Shown here in pieces: positions 15,980 through 23,032 of a DNA stretch of 23,032 nucleotides; within the stretch, counting starts at the first letter, position 1, and each line of letters begins with the position of its first letter. The notes beneath the pieces were generated by a model that saw only the letters and a list, made by a program, of their open reading frames with translations, was not told where the DNA came from and did no database searches. The DNA lies in assembly GCA_934277495.1 (NCBI GenBank), contig CAKQUI010000024.1, forward strand, positions 1 to 23,032, given 5' to 3'. The DNA is from an uncultured Clostridia bacterium (GTDB lineage: Bacteria > Bacillota > Clostridia > Peptostreptococcales > Anaerovoracaceae). The position numbers and the translations under genes were made by a program.

Positions 15980-16954
15980 ATGACAGATTTTTTGTTACTT
16001 GAAAAACTGCAGAAGCTTGTTGTTGAGAAAAGACGCAGGCGAGCTGTGTTCGAAAAAGGGATATGTGCAGAGGGAGCGTTCCGGCCTTATTTTTCATTTG
16101 CAGATTATACAAGTGCAGGCGTTTTCAGCGATCCCGACACTGAGACTCCGGTTTTTGTGAGGTTTTCTTCGATGCTGGGAGACTGGGGAACTGCGGATAC
16201 AGCCAGAAATATAAAAGGGCTTGCAGTGAAGTTCATGACGCCGGAGGGTGTTTATGACATGATGTGTCAGAGCCTTCCGGTTTTTTTCACAGATGACTGG
16301 AAGAAGCTGCCTCAGCTGGCAGATACGCTTTCGGGAGGTCCTCACTTCGGAAGACCTGACAGCAGGAAGCTTTGGGATTTCGTACTGGCAAACAGAGAGA
16401 GCATAAACTGTATACTGCATTTTTATTCCCGGTGTGGCGTTTCAGCGTCTTTCCTCAGCCAGAGCTGGTATACTGCAGATACATTTATATGGCGAAGTGC
16501 ATCTGGAAACCGGCATCTTGTCAGATACAGATGGGTACCTGTGGAAAATATGAATAACAGATCGTACCGTTATGCCTGTGATAAAGCATCACGGATGGAC
16601 AGTATGTTTGCTGAATTCATGGCAGGATTCGATCCGGATACGGCGATAGAAGATATCAGATGCACTTTTGATGACGGGGAGGAAATACTCTTCGAACTGC
16701 AGGTACAGATCACCGGATACAGCCACATTACCTCACCCTGGTATATGAAGCGGACTCTTTGCTGGAATGAAGAACTTGTACCGCCTGTGCCGGTGGGAGT
16801 CATGCGTCTGGAACGTATGGCAGATGATGTATATGGCGGAGAACATATATTCGCACCGGGGAATATGATACCGGGCATAGAGATGTGCGATGACGGATTT
16901 GCTGCTGTAACGGACCATCTTCACAGGATGGCAGGCAGCTGGAGGTATATATGA
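15980..16954 (+). CDS. Catalase-fold protein lacking catalytic and heme-ligand residues
   Basis: A 324-aa protein that aligns by eye with the core of clade 1/3 catalases: TPVFVRFSSM (57-65), the GTADTARNIKGLAVKF block (70-85), LPVFF (99-103), GVSASF (153-158), TFIW (168-171) and APGNMIPGIE (292-301). The catalytic positions are changed. RVVHAKG is RAVFEKG (21-27), so the distal His is Phe24. The distal Asn of NTPVFF is Ser98. The chain ends just where the proximal-Tyr helix (RLFSYPDT) should follow. It therefore should not have catalase activity and may not bind heme in the normal way. ATG 15980 has GAGGTGG 5 nt upstream. Its stop overlaps the next start by 4 nt (ATGA); the next gene encodes a catalase C-terminal domain. 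Its function is unknown. Confidence 0.8.
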   Translation: MTDFLLLEKLQKLVVEKRRRRAVFEKGICAEGAFRPYFSFADYTSAGVFSDPDTETPVFVRFSSMLGDWGTADTARNIKGLAVKFMTPEGVYDMMCQSLPVFFTDDWKKLPQLADTLSGGPHFGRPDSRKLWDFVLANRESINCILHFYSRCGVSASFLSQSWYTADTFIWRSASGNRHLVRYRWVPVENMNNRSYRYACDKASRMDSMFAEFMAGFDPDTAIEDIRCTFDDGEEILFELQVQITGYSHITSPWYMKRTLCWNEELVPPVPVGVMRLERMADDVYGGEHIFAPGNMIPGIEMCDDGFAAVTDHLHRMAGSWRYI

Positions 16955-17145
16955 AGGAGTTCGTACAGGCGGCCTGCTTTTACAGAAGCCTTGATGAAGA
17001 TGAAAAAAAGGATCTGGCAGAAACGATCGCTGCAGATATAATATTCTTTGATGATGATATGCAGCGCAGTGTCATAGAGCTGCTGCAAATGGTGGACAGC
17101 AGCCTTGCAAAGCATGTGGCGGAAATAAACAACTTTACAATATGA
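16951..17145 (+). CDS. Stand-alone catalase-related C-terminal (immune-responsive) domain
   Basis: A 64-aa protein resembling the small helical domain found at the C-terminus of catalases: FVQAACFYRSLDEDEKKDLA followed by ETIAADI and a helix ending in AKHVAEI. In ordinary catalases this domain is part of the same chain. Here it is separate, starts with ATG overlapping the stop of the catalase-fold gene (ATGA), and has its own GGAGG (16941-16945), 5 nt before ATG. The roughly 100 residues that should join the two parts, including the heme-ligand helix, are absent. It probably binds the upstream product as a two-subunit assembly; this is an inference from coupling and family architecture. Confidence 0.72.
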   Translation: MKEFVQAACFYRSLDEDEKKDLAETIAADIIFFDDDMQRSVIELLQMVDSSLAKHVAEINNFTI

Positions 17146-17161
17146 GTTCATGTATTATAAT
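17134..17161 (+). promoter_or_regulatory. Sigma-A promoter of the dgt-dnaG-rpoD cluster
   Basis: TTTACA (17134-17139), a 16-bp spacer and a perfect TATAAT (17156-17161). The -35 overlaps the last codons of the upstream small gene. It would start transcription near 17168, about 26 nt before the dgt ATG. Confidence 0.72.
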
Positions 17162-17193
17162 AAGCATATCAGTAAATTTTGAGAGAGGCTGAA

Positions 17194-18189
17194 ATGATAA
17201 CCAGAGAGATTTTGGAAAAAAGAGAACATGAAATACTTTCTGCCTATGCTACAAAGGCATCTGACAGCAGAGGAAGAATGGAGCCTGAGGAAAAATGCAG
17301 CGTCAGGACGGATTTTCAGCGTGACAGAGACAGGATAATACATTCGAAGTCTTTCAGAAGACTAATGCACAAAACGCAGGTATTCCTGTCTCCGGAAGGC
17401 GACCACTACAGGACACGTCTTACACATACCATAGAAGTTTCGCAGATAGCGAGGACTATAGCCAGAGGATGCGGACTGAACGAAGATCTGGCAGAAGCCA
17501 TAGCCATGGGGCATGACCTTGGGCATACGCCTTTCGGACACAGTGGAGAATCAGTGCTGAATGATATACATCCCGGTGGATTCAAGCATAACGTACAGAG
17601 CCTGAGAGTCGTCGATGTGCTGGAATCCGGAGGAAGTATGCGTAAGGGTCTCAATCTGACCGCAGAGGTGAGAGACGGGATACTCAATCATACCGGTCCC
17701 GATATGCCTTTTACGCCTGAGGGACAGATAGTCAAAGTCAGCGACCGTATCGCATACATAAACCATGATATCGATGACGCTGTGCGCAGCGGGATAATAA
17801 CAGACGCAGATCTTCCGGAGGATGCCATCGCAGTACTTGGCAGCACACATAAACTCAGAATAGACACCCTCGTCAAAGATATGATAGCAAACAGCTGCGA
17901 CAGGCCTTCAGCACAGCTCAGCAGTGAGAAAGCTGCTGCTATGGATGAACTGAGATCATATATGTTCAAGAATGTGTATCACAACGAAAATGTGAAAAAA
18001 GCTGAAGACGTCAGCAAAGTGAAAGTGATAATAACTTCTCTGTACGAGTACTTTTCGGCTCATCCGGAAACTATGCCTGATGAATTCACATCCATGATCG
18101 GCAGGTGTCCGGTGGAGGTGCTGGTCAAGGATTACATTGCAGGGATGACTGACAGGTACGCTTTTAATATGTACGAAAAACTTTTTTAG
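17194..18189 (+). CDS. dgt: HD-domain dNTP triphosphohydrolase (dGTPase family)
   Basis: A 331-aa HD-superfamily enzyme that hydrolyses dNTPs to the nucleoside and triphosphate. It has the family N-terminus (RTDFQRDRDRIIHSKSFRRL, 38-57), the metal ligands H78 (RLTHT) and H107-D108 (GHDLGHTPFGH), and the later NHDIDDA block. The length matches the short bacterial type often annotated deoxyguanosinetriphosphate triphosphohydrolase-like. ATG 17194 is chosen over an in-frame TTG at 17179 because AGAGAGG lies 5 nt before the ATG. It heads the dgt-dnaG-rpoD cluster common in Clostridia, coupling nucleotide pools, replication priming and transcription. Confidence 0.92.
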   Translation: MITREILEKREHEILSAYATKASDSRGRMEPEEKCSVRTDFQRDRDRIIHSKSFRRLMHKTQVFLSPEGDHYRTRLTHTIEVSQIARTIARGCGLNEDLAEAIAMGHDLGHTPFGHSGESVLNDIHPGGFKHNVQSLRVVDVLESGGSMRKGLNLTAEVRDGILNHTGPDMPFTPEGQIVKVSDRIAYINHDIDDAVRSGIITDADLPEDAIAVLGSTHKLRIDTLVKDMIANSCDRPSAQLSSEKAAAMDELRSYMFKNVYHNENVKKAEDVSKVKVIITSLYEYFSAHPETMPDEFTSMIGRCPVEVLVKDYIAGMTDRYAFNMYEKLF

Positions 18190-18300
18190 ACATTATACGG
18201 CACTATTTTGTTTTTTTGTTGTACTTTTTTTTGATACTTAAAAAGGAAAAGGGCAGGTTTTGTCGTATATACTATTAGAATATCATCAGAGGGGCGTACA

Positions 18301-20049
18301 GTGAGACATAACAGATCATATAATATCGCAGATGAAATAAAGAGCCGCTGCAACATCGCAGATGTTGTAGGAAGGGTCGTTCCCCTGAAAAGAGCAGGGA
18401 GCAACTACAAGGGAGTCTGTCCGTTTCACAATGAGAAAACACCCTCTTTTGTTGTTTCTGAAACAAAACAGATATATACATGTTTCGGATGTGGCGCATC
18501 GGGAGATGTGCTCAGCTTTGTGGAGCGGTACTACAACCTTGACTTCAGAGGCGCTGCAGAAATGCTTGCAAAGGAATACGGCATAAGCCTCGAAGGGGCT
18601 TTCGGCAGTTCAGGCAACAAGGACGAGCTGTATGAGATCAATCGCCAGGCAGCCATGTTTTTTTTCAGAGCTATGCGTCAGAGAGCGAATCCGGGCTACA
18701 CATACATGAAGCGGCGAGGTATTACAGAGGATACCCTAAATAAGTTCGGTATCGGATATGCAGACGGAGAGTGGAATTCACTGCACGACCATCTCAAAGG
18801 ACTGGGATTCAGTGAAGACAAGATGTTCAGACTGGGTCTTGTATCGAGATCTGAAAAAGGGCGGTACTATGACAAGTTCAGGGACCGTGTCATATTTCCG
18901 ATAATCAATACAAGAGGCAAAGTGATAGGATTCGGCGGGCGCATCATTGGAGAAGGTGAACCCAAATATCTCAACTCGCAGGAATCGCCGGTTTTTCGCA
19001 AAAAAAACAACCTTTACGGACTGAATCTGGCGGGTACCGATATCAGGAAAGAAGATGCAGTGATTCTTGTCGAAGGGTATATGGATGTAGTATCTTTGTA
19101 TCAGGCGGGTATCAGGAACGTGTCTGCGTCGCTGGGTACTGCGCTGACCGAGAATCAGGCGGGACTGATACGGCGTTACACTGAAAATGTCATATTGTCA
19201 TATGACGCCGACAGTGCAGGTCAGAATGCAGCTTTCAGAGGTCTTGATATACTTTATGCTGCCGGCTGCCGTGCAAAGGTCCTGAAAGTGACGGACGGCA
19301 AGGATCCGGACGAGTTTGTGAAGAAAAACGGCAGGAATGCTTTTTACGAGCTTGCAAAGAATGCTGTACCTTACGGTGATTTCAAGATAAATATGGTGAA
19401 ATCGAGATATGACCTTGATGACGAGCTGCAGCGGGTGGATTTCATAAGAGATGCCGTAGATGCTCTCAGAGGAATGAAGCCGGTGGAAGCTGATATATAT
19501 ATACAGAAACTTGCAGAGGATACAGGTATTTCCGAGGGTGCTATAAGATTGGAGTATTCAGGCAATAATAGTCAGGAAAGGACCGGCGTTTTCAGGGCGG
19601 CAGAACATGAAACCGACCAGCAGCAGGCAGATGATATGCCGCTGGTGGAACAGGATATGCTGCAGGTCATGATCTCTGACGAACGTTTTGTGAAACTTCC
19701 TGATGATGTTGCAGATACAGCATTCAGAAGTCCAGCAGGTATGAATATATACAGCGCATTGAAAAGACTCACCGATTCGGGGCAGCATATCAGTATGCAG
19801 ATCCTCAGAGAGAGCATAGATGAAGAATATATATACTGTCTGGATAAGATCGAACACAAAGTCCTGCCGGCAGGAAGAGAAACGCAGATCTTCAGGGACT
19901 GTATAGCGTCTGTCAGAAAGGATGAACTGAAACGCAGGGAAGCTGAGATAATAGCAAAACTTTCGATGGCGGACGAAGAAGAAAACAGCGACAGTATTGT
20001 CCAGTTTACTCAGGAGCTTATAGAAATACAGAAAAAGTTAAAAGAATAG
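18301..20049 (+). CDS. dnaG: DNA primase
   Basis: A 582-aa replication primase making RNA primers for DNA polymerase III. The N-terminal CHC2 zinc ribbon uses C40, H43, C61 and C64. The RNA-polymerase (TOPRIM) core has VEGYMD with catalytic Glu258 and the metal-binding DxD at Asp302/Asp304 (YDADSAG). The C-terminal third is the less conserved helicase-interaction region. The start is GTG at 18301 with GAGGGG 6 nt upstream. The 111-bp gap after dgt has a poly-T/poly-A tract but no convincing promoter or terminator hairpin. rpoD follows after 15 nt, so the two are co-transcribed. Confidence 0.96.
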   Translation: MRHNRSYNIADEIKSRCNIADVVGRVVPLKRAGSNYKGVCPFHNEKTPSFVVSETKQIYTCFGCGASGDVLSFVERYYNLDFRGAAEMLAKEYGISLEGAFGSSGNKDELYEINRQAAMFFFRAMRQRANPGYTYMKRRGITEDTLNKFGIGYADGEWNSLHDHLKGLGFSEDKMFRLGLVSRSEKGRYYDKFRDRVIFPIINTRGKVIGFGGRIIGEGEPKYLNSQESPVFRKKNNLYGLNLAGTDIRKEDAVILVEGYMDVVSLYQAGIRNVSASLGTALTENQAGLIRRYTENVILSYDADSAGQNAAFRGLDILYAAGCRAKVLKVTDGKDPDEFVKKNGRNAFYELAKNAVPYGDFKINMVKSRYDLDDELQRVDFIRDAVDALRGMKPVEADIYIQKLAEDTGISEGAIRLEYSGNNSQERTGVFRAAEHETDQQQADDMPLVEQDMLQVMISDERFVKLPDDVADTAFRSPAGMNIYSALKRLTDSGQHISMQILRESIDEEYIYCLDKIEHKVLPAGRETQIFRDCIASVRKDELKRREAEIIAKLSMADEEENSDSIVQFTQELIEIQKKLKE

Positions 20050-20064
20050 AGAGGGAGCAGGGTT

Positions 20065-21330
20065 ATGAGTGATGCTATAAAAATAAAAGACGGAGCAGAT
20101 AAAGTGGATAAAAAGATAAAGACAAAAGCAGTTGAACAGAAACCGGGCAGCCAGAATGAGAATCATTTCGACAACGATACAGCAGTGCTCGACGATGAAA
20201 CAAAAAAGCAGGTCATAAAAGATCTGTCAGATAGAGCCGCAGGGAAAAAAGCGAAGATGCTCACATATGCAGAGATAGCATCGAGACTGGGCGATGTGGA
20301 CCTTGATAAGGATCAGATGGATGAGATATATGAAACGCTTATAGGTAAAGGTATCGAAGTCACAATGGAGAGCGAACCTGATGATATAGATCTGCTTGAA
20401 ATGGATGATGAAGATGTAGAAGATCCTGATGTCGATGCTGTTATGGCAGAAAATCCGGGAGCCAAGGAAATAGATCTTGAAGCTACTATCTCAAAGAATA
20501 TCGCAGTTGATGACCCTGTAAGGATGTATCTGAAAGAGATAGGCAAGGTGCCGCTTCTGACGGCACAGGAAGAAATAGAGCTTGCAAAAAGGATGGAAGA
20601 AGGAGATGAGTATGCAAAGCAGAAACTCTGTGAAGCCAATCTCAGACTCGTTGTAAGTATCGCCAAGAAATACGTAGGCAGAGGCATGCTTTTCCTGGAC
20701 CTGATACAGGAAGGTAATCTCGGTCTTATCAAGGCGGTAGATAAATTTGACTGGACCAAGGGCTACAAGTTCAGTACCTATGCGACATGGTGGATCCGTC
20801 AGGCTATAACAAGATCCATCGCAGACCAGGCAAGGACAATAAGGATACCTGTCCATATGGTAGAAACAATAAACAAGCTGATAAGAGTATCACGTCAGCT
20901 GCTGCAGGAAGAAGGCAGGGAGCCTTCTCCTGACGAGATAGCTGCTGAAATGGGCATATCGGTAGAAAAGGTAAGAGAGATCCTGAAAATAGCACAGGAA
21001 CCTGTTTCGCTGGAAACACCTATAGGTGAGGAAGAAGACAGTCATCTTGGAGACTTCATACCTGATGACGATGCACCGGCACCTGCTGAAGCCGCAGCAT
21101 TTTCCATGCTGAAGGAACAGCTGGTGGATGTACTGGGCACACTTACAGAAAGAGAGCAGAAAGTACTCAAGCTCAGATTCGGTCTGGAAGACGGCAGAGC
21201 AAGGACCCTCGAAGAAGTCGGCAAGAAATTCGATGTTACACGTGAGAGGATAAGGCAGATAGAAGCCAAGGCTCTGAGAAAGCTGAGACATCCTACAAGG
21301 AGCAAGAAACTCAAGGATTATCTGGAGTGA
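20065..21330 (+). CDS. rpoD: RNA polymerase primary sigma factor (sigma-70/SigA)
   Basis: A 421-aa housekeeping sigma factor. An N-terminal region 1.1-type acidic segment (about 40-145) precedes region 1.2 ([12 protein letters not shown], 149-160). Region 2 spans about 187-257, with [12 protein letters not shown] and the -10 recognition stretch [17 protein letters not shown] (234-250). Region 3 spans about 262-340, and region 4 ends with the -35 helix-turn-helix ([19 protein letters not shown]). Its expected TTGACA/TATAAT specificity agrees with the promoters seen in this window. It directly follows dnaG (15 nt) with GAGGGAG before ATG. Confidence 0.97.
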   Translation: MSDAIKIKDGADKVDKKIKTKAVEQKPGSQNENHFDNDTAVLDDETKKQVIKDLSDRAAGKKAKMLTYAEIASRLGDVDLDKDQMDEIYETLIGKGIEVTMESEPDDIDLLEMDDEDVEDPDVDAVMAENPGAKEIDLEATISKNIAVDDPVRMYLKEIGKVPLLTAQEEIELAKRMEEGDEYAKQKLCEANLRLVVSIAKKYVGRGMLFLDLIQEGNLGLIKAVDKFDWTKGYKFSTYATWWIRQAITRSIADQARTIRIPVHMVETINKLIRVSRQLLQEEGREPSPDEIAAEMGISVEKVREILKIAQEPVSLETPIGEEEDSHLGDFIPDDDAPAPAEAAAFSMLKEQLVDVLGTLTEREQKVLKLRFGLEDGRARTLEEVGKKFDVTRERIRQIEAKALRKLRHPTRSKKLKDYLE

Positions 21331-21366
21331 TAACGATGCAGATACTGCACGAAGAAAAGGTTTTTT

Positions 21367-22125
21367 ATGATAAAGTTAAGTGAAAGACTGCAGACTATTG
21401 CAGACAGGACAGAAGGTTCTGAAGCCATGGCCGATATAGGTACCGACCATGGTTTTTTGCCTATATATATGCTCCAGGACGGACGATGCAGCAAGGCTGT
21501 GGTATCGGATATAAGCGGCCCATCGCTGCAGAAAGCTGTAGAAAACGGCAGGATGTACCTGGGCGATACAGAGTATTTCGAAGCAAGGCAGGGCAGCGGG
21601 CTTGAAACTGTTGCCAGAGGAGAAGTGGATACAGTCGTCATCGCAGGTATGGGAGGCAAACTCATCAGAGACATAGTTTCTGATGATATAGAACATACGG
21701 TTTCTTTCAGACGTTTCGTATTCCAGCCGAGAAACGGTCAGGGACATCTGAGAAAATGGCTCTGCGATAATGGATTCCGGATAATCAATGAAGATGTTGT
21801 TGTTGAAGGCGATAATCTTCCTGAGATAATAACAGTCATAAGTCCCGGACATGATACCGATGCTGTTTCCATGAGCACAAGGCATATGAAACACATGAAG
21901 CATTTTACAGGAGACGACATACAGTACAGGATACCGCCATGGATAATTGACGCCGGCGGTCCTGTCAGTGATTTCCTGCATATGAACCTCGATCGTGAGA
22001 AAAGGATACTGAAAAATGTCATGATGTCGAAAAGTCGCAGGATAGATCAGGAAGAACATATATGCAGCAATATTTACTACATAAAATCTTTGATAAAGGA
22101 GATAGAAAATGGAAAAGAAAAATGA
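21367..22125 (+). CDS. trmK: tRNA (adenine(22)-N1)-methyltransferase
   Basis: A 252-aa SAM-dependent methyltransferase of the TrmK family, which makes m1A22 in tRNA. The N-terminal SAM-binding motif MADIGTDHGFLPI (21-33), the acidic VVSDIS strand, VVIAGMGGKLI and the FQPRNGQG...RKWL block are family features. The usual QPN is QPRN here. The C-terminal part is helical, as in the family. Position after rpoD and before a Nif3-like gene is the standard Firmicutes order. It is separated from rpoD by 36 nt and overlaps the next gene by 17 nt, so one operon is likely. The ribosome-binding site is modest (AAAAGG). Confidence 0.92.
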   Translation: MIKLSERLQTIADRTEGSEAMADIGTDHGFLPIYMLQDGRCSKAVVSDISGPSLQKAVENGRMYLGDTEYFEARQGSGLETVARGEVDTVVIAGMGGKLIRDIVSDDIEHTVSFRRFVFQPRNGQGHLRKWLCDNGFRIINEDVVVEGDNLPEIITVISPGHDTDAVSMSTRHMKHMKHFTGDDIQYRIPPWIIDAGGPVSDFLHMNLDREKRILKNVMMSKSRRIDQEEHICSNIYYIKSLIKEIENGKEK

Positions 22126-22954
22126 CAGACCTTTATCTGCCGCAGAGATAGTGGATATAATAGAGTCTGTGATACCTCCGCAGCTGCAGGAAAGCTGGGA
22201 CAACAGCGGGTCGCAGATCATTTTCGGAGAGAAAGACGTCAGGAAGATCCTGCTGTCTATAGATATCGATGAAAGAGTGATAAAAGAATCTGACGACATA
22301 GGAGCAGATATGATAATCACGCATCACCCTATGCTTTTCAACAGTATAAAATCCATAGATGCCGATACACCGAAAGGGAAACTGCTGTACCATCTGTTCA
22401 AGCGTGAACTGTCGGTCTATTCATGTCATACGCCTTTTGACAAGATAAAGGGGGGCAATAACGACAGGATCGCAGAACTTCTGGGGCTCGGTTCGATAAA
22501 GAATCTGGCAGGAGATCCGGTGGACTCTCCGCAGAAAATGATAGAAAACAGGACAGAAGCTGATATTGGCAGGATCGGCAGACTGAAAGAAGGTCTTACG
22601 GTAAAACAGATGATAGAACGTATCTCGTCTGCTCTTGAAATGAGTCTGAGACAGATAAGGGTAGCTGGAGATATGGACAGGATCGTCAAGACGATAGGCA
22701 TATGTACAGGAGCCGGAGCTGATCTCATGGAAACTGCCAGAGAAAGCGGATGTAATATGTTCATAACAGGGGATGTCAAGTATCACGAGGCGCAGATGGC
22801 AGATGAACTCGATATCTGTCTCATAGATGCAGGACATTACCATACGGAGAAGTTCTTTGGCAGAGCTTTCTGTGACATGGTGCAGAAGAAACTGGGCGAT
22901 AAAGTAGAAATCTGCCTGTCAAAGGTTGATTTCGACCCGTTCATAATGTTATAA
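22109..22954 (+). CDS. Nif3-like dinuclear metal-center protein (DUF34)
   Basis: A 281-aa protein of the Nif3/YqfO (DUF34) family, annotated elsewhere as GTP cyclohydrolase I type 2 homologue; its true reaction is not settled. Metal-binding motifs are intact: THHP (71-74), CHTPFDKIKGGNND (106-119) and, near the C-terminus, GDVKYHEA and DAGHYHTE. Its length is that of the short form without the inserted CutA-like domain of B. subtilis YqfO. It starts inside trmK with AAAGGAG upstream. Its stop codon overlaps the -10 of the rnpB promoter. Confidence 0.93.
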   Translation: MEKKNDRPLSAAEIVDIIESVIPPQLQESWDNSGSQIIFGEKDVRKILLSIDIDERVIKESDDIGADMIITHHPMLFNSIKSIDADTPKGKLLYHLFKRELSVYSCHTPFDKIKGGNNDRIAELLGLGSIKNLAGDPVDSPQKMIENRTEADIGRIGRLKEGLTVKQMIERISSALEMSLRQIRVAGDMDRIVKTIGICTGAGADLMETARESGCNMFITGDVKYHEAQMADELDICLIDAGHYHTEKFFGRAFCDMVQKKLGDKVEICLSKVDFDPFIML

Positions 22955-22955
22955 T
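22926..22955 (+). promoter_or_regulatory. Promoter of rnpB
   Basis: TTGATT (22926-22931), an 18-bp spacer and extended -10 TGT-TATAAT (22947-22955). It overlaps the end of the Nif3-like gene and would start the RNA near 22961, at the expected 5' end of RNase P RNA. Confidence 0.7.
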
Positions 22956-22960
22956 TTTTT

Positions 22961-23032
22961 CGGGTAAGACAGACGATTGCGTATATCTTAGGGATATATG
23001 AGGAAAGTCCGGGCTCCGCAGGGCAAGGATGC
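22961..23032 (+). ncRNA. rnpB: RNase P RNA, 5' end (truncated by the window)
   Basis: The conserved P4-proximal sequence GAGGAAAGTCCGGGCTCC (23000-23017) followed by GCAGGGCAAGGATGC is the hallmark 5' region of bacterial RNase P RNA, the catalytic RNA that removes tRNA 5' leaders. Only about 72 nt are inside the window. The 5' boundary is inferred from the promoter. Confidence 0.93.

Noticed and set aside
16930..16960. Programmed or accidental frameshift joining the two catalase-like frames
   Set aside because: The second frame has its own ATG with GGAGG at 5 nt. The joining segment of about 100 residues is truly absent, so a frameshift would not restore a normal catalase.
18190..18300. Promoter or terminator between dgt and dnaG
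   Set aside because: Poly-T and poly-A tracts and a TATACT are present, but no paired -35 at proper spacing and no stable hairpin.
21376..22320. Long antisense open frame (314 codons) opposite trmK/Nif3
   Set aside because: It has no recognisable domain and no ribosome-binding site, and lies fully opposite two well-supported conserved genes. It is a codon-usage shadow, as are those opposite the MATE gene (6033-6743) and the regulator (3370-4032).

Overview
The window looks like a chromosomal segment of an anaerobic, low-to-mid GC Clostridia-type Firmicute. The evidence is strong GGAGG ribosome-binding sites, a T-box leader, the dgt-dnaG-rpoD-trmK-Nif3-rnpB gene order, a 4-hydroxybutyrate/butyrate-type CoA-transferase and a large 2-hydroxyacyl-CoA dehydratase activase fusion. 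The CoA-transferase has the length (438 aa) and catalytic Glu position (238) that I recall for the Clostridium aminobutyricum enzyme. That hints at the Anaerovorax/Family XIII neighbourhood, but this is only an inference. I see no phage, IS element, tRNA or CRISPR array.

Layout. (1) 1-330, minus strand: a complete T-box leader with promoter, UAC (Tyr) specifier, antiterminator and terminator, reading out of the left edge, probably into tyrS. (2) 545-2511: an ECF-transporter S component coupled to a class V PLP aminotransferase, then a separately promoted 66-aa ferredoxin-thioredoxin-reductase-like protein. (3) 2589-5621: a PAS/AAA+/HTH regulator whose AAA+ domain has lost its hallmark residues, divergent from a CoA-transferase with all-AGA arginine codons. 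The 321-bp gap between them carries inverted repeats. (4) 5784-7763: a MATE efflux protein convergent with a YkgJ-like cysteine-cluster protein. (5) 7886-12121: a 1415-aa protein with two HgdC-type ATPase/activator domains fused to DUF2229/HgdB-like regions. (6) 12212-14122: yebC, convergent with a 339-aa protein containing 28 cysteines and no function I recognise. (7) 14256-17145: M16 zinc peptidase, dut, then a catalase-fold protein and a catalase C-terminal-domain protein in overlapping frames. (8) 17194-end: the macromolecular-synthesis cluster dgt, dnaG, rpoD, trmK, Nif3-like, and the 5' end of rnpB.

The most unusual items are the following. First, a two-gene pseudo-catalase lacks the distal His, the distal Asn and the whole proximal-Tyr segment, with the C-terminal domain on a separate translationally coupled gene. 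Second, a bacterial-enhancer-binding-protein lookalike lacks GAFTGA, the Walker B acid pair and the arginine fingers, and sits next to inverted-repeat operator candidates. Third, the double-activase fusion keeps both Fe-S cysteine pairs at HgdC-like 39-residue spacing. Fourth, there is the Cys-rich protein with a repeated beta-strand/CxxC motif. All family calls come from reading the translations by eye; no database search was run.
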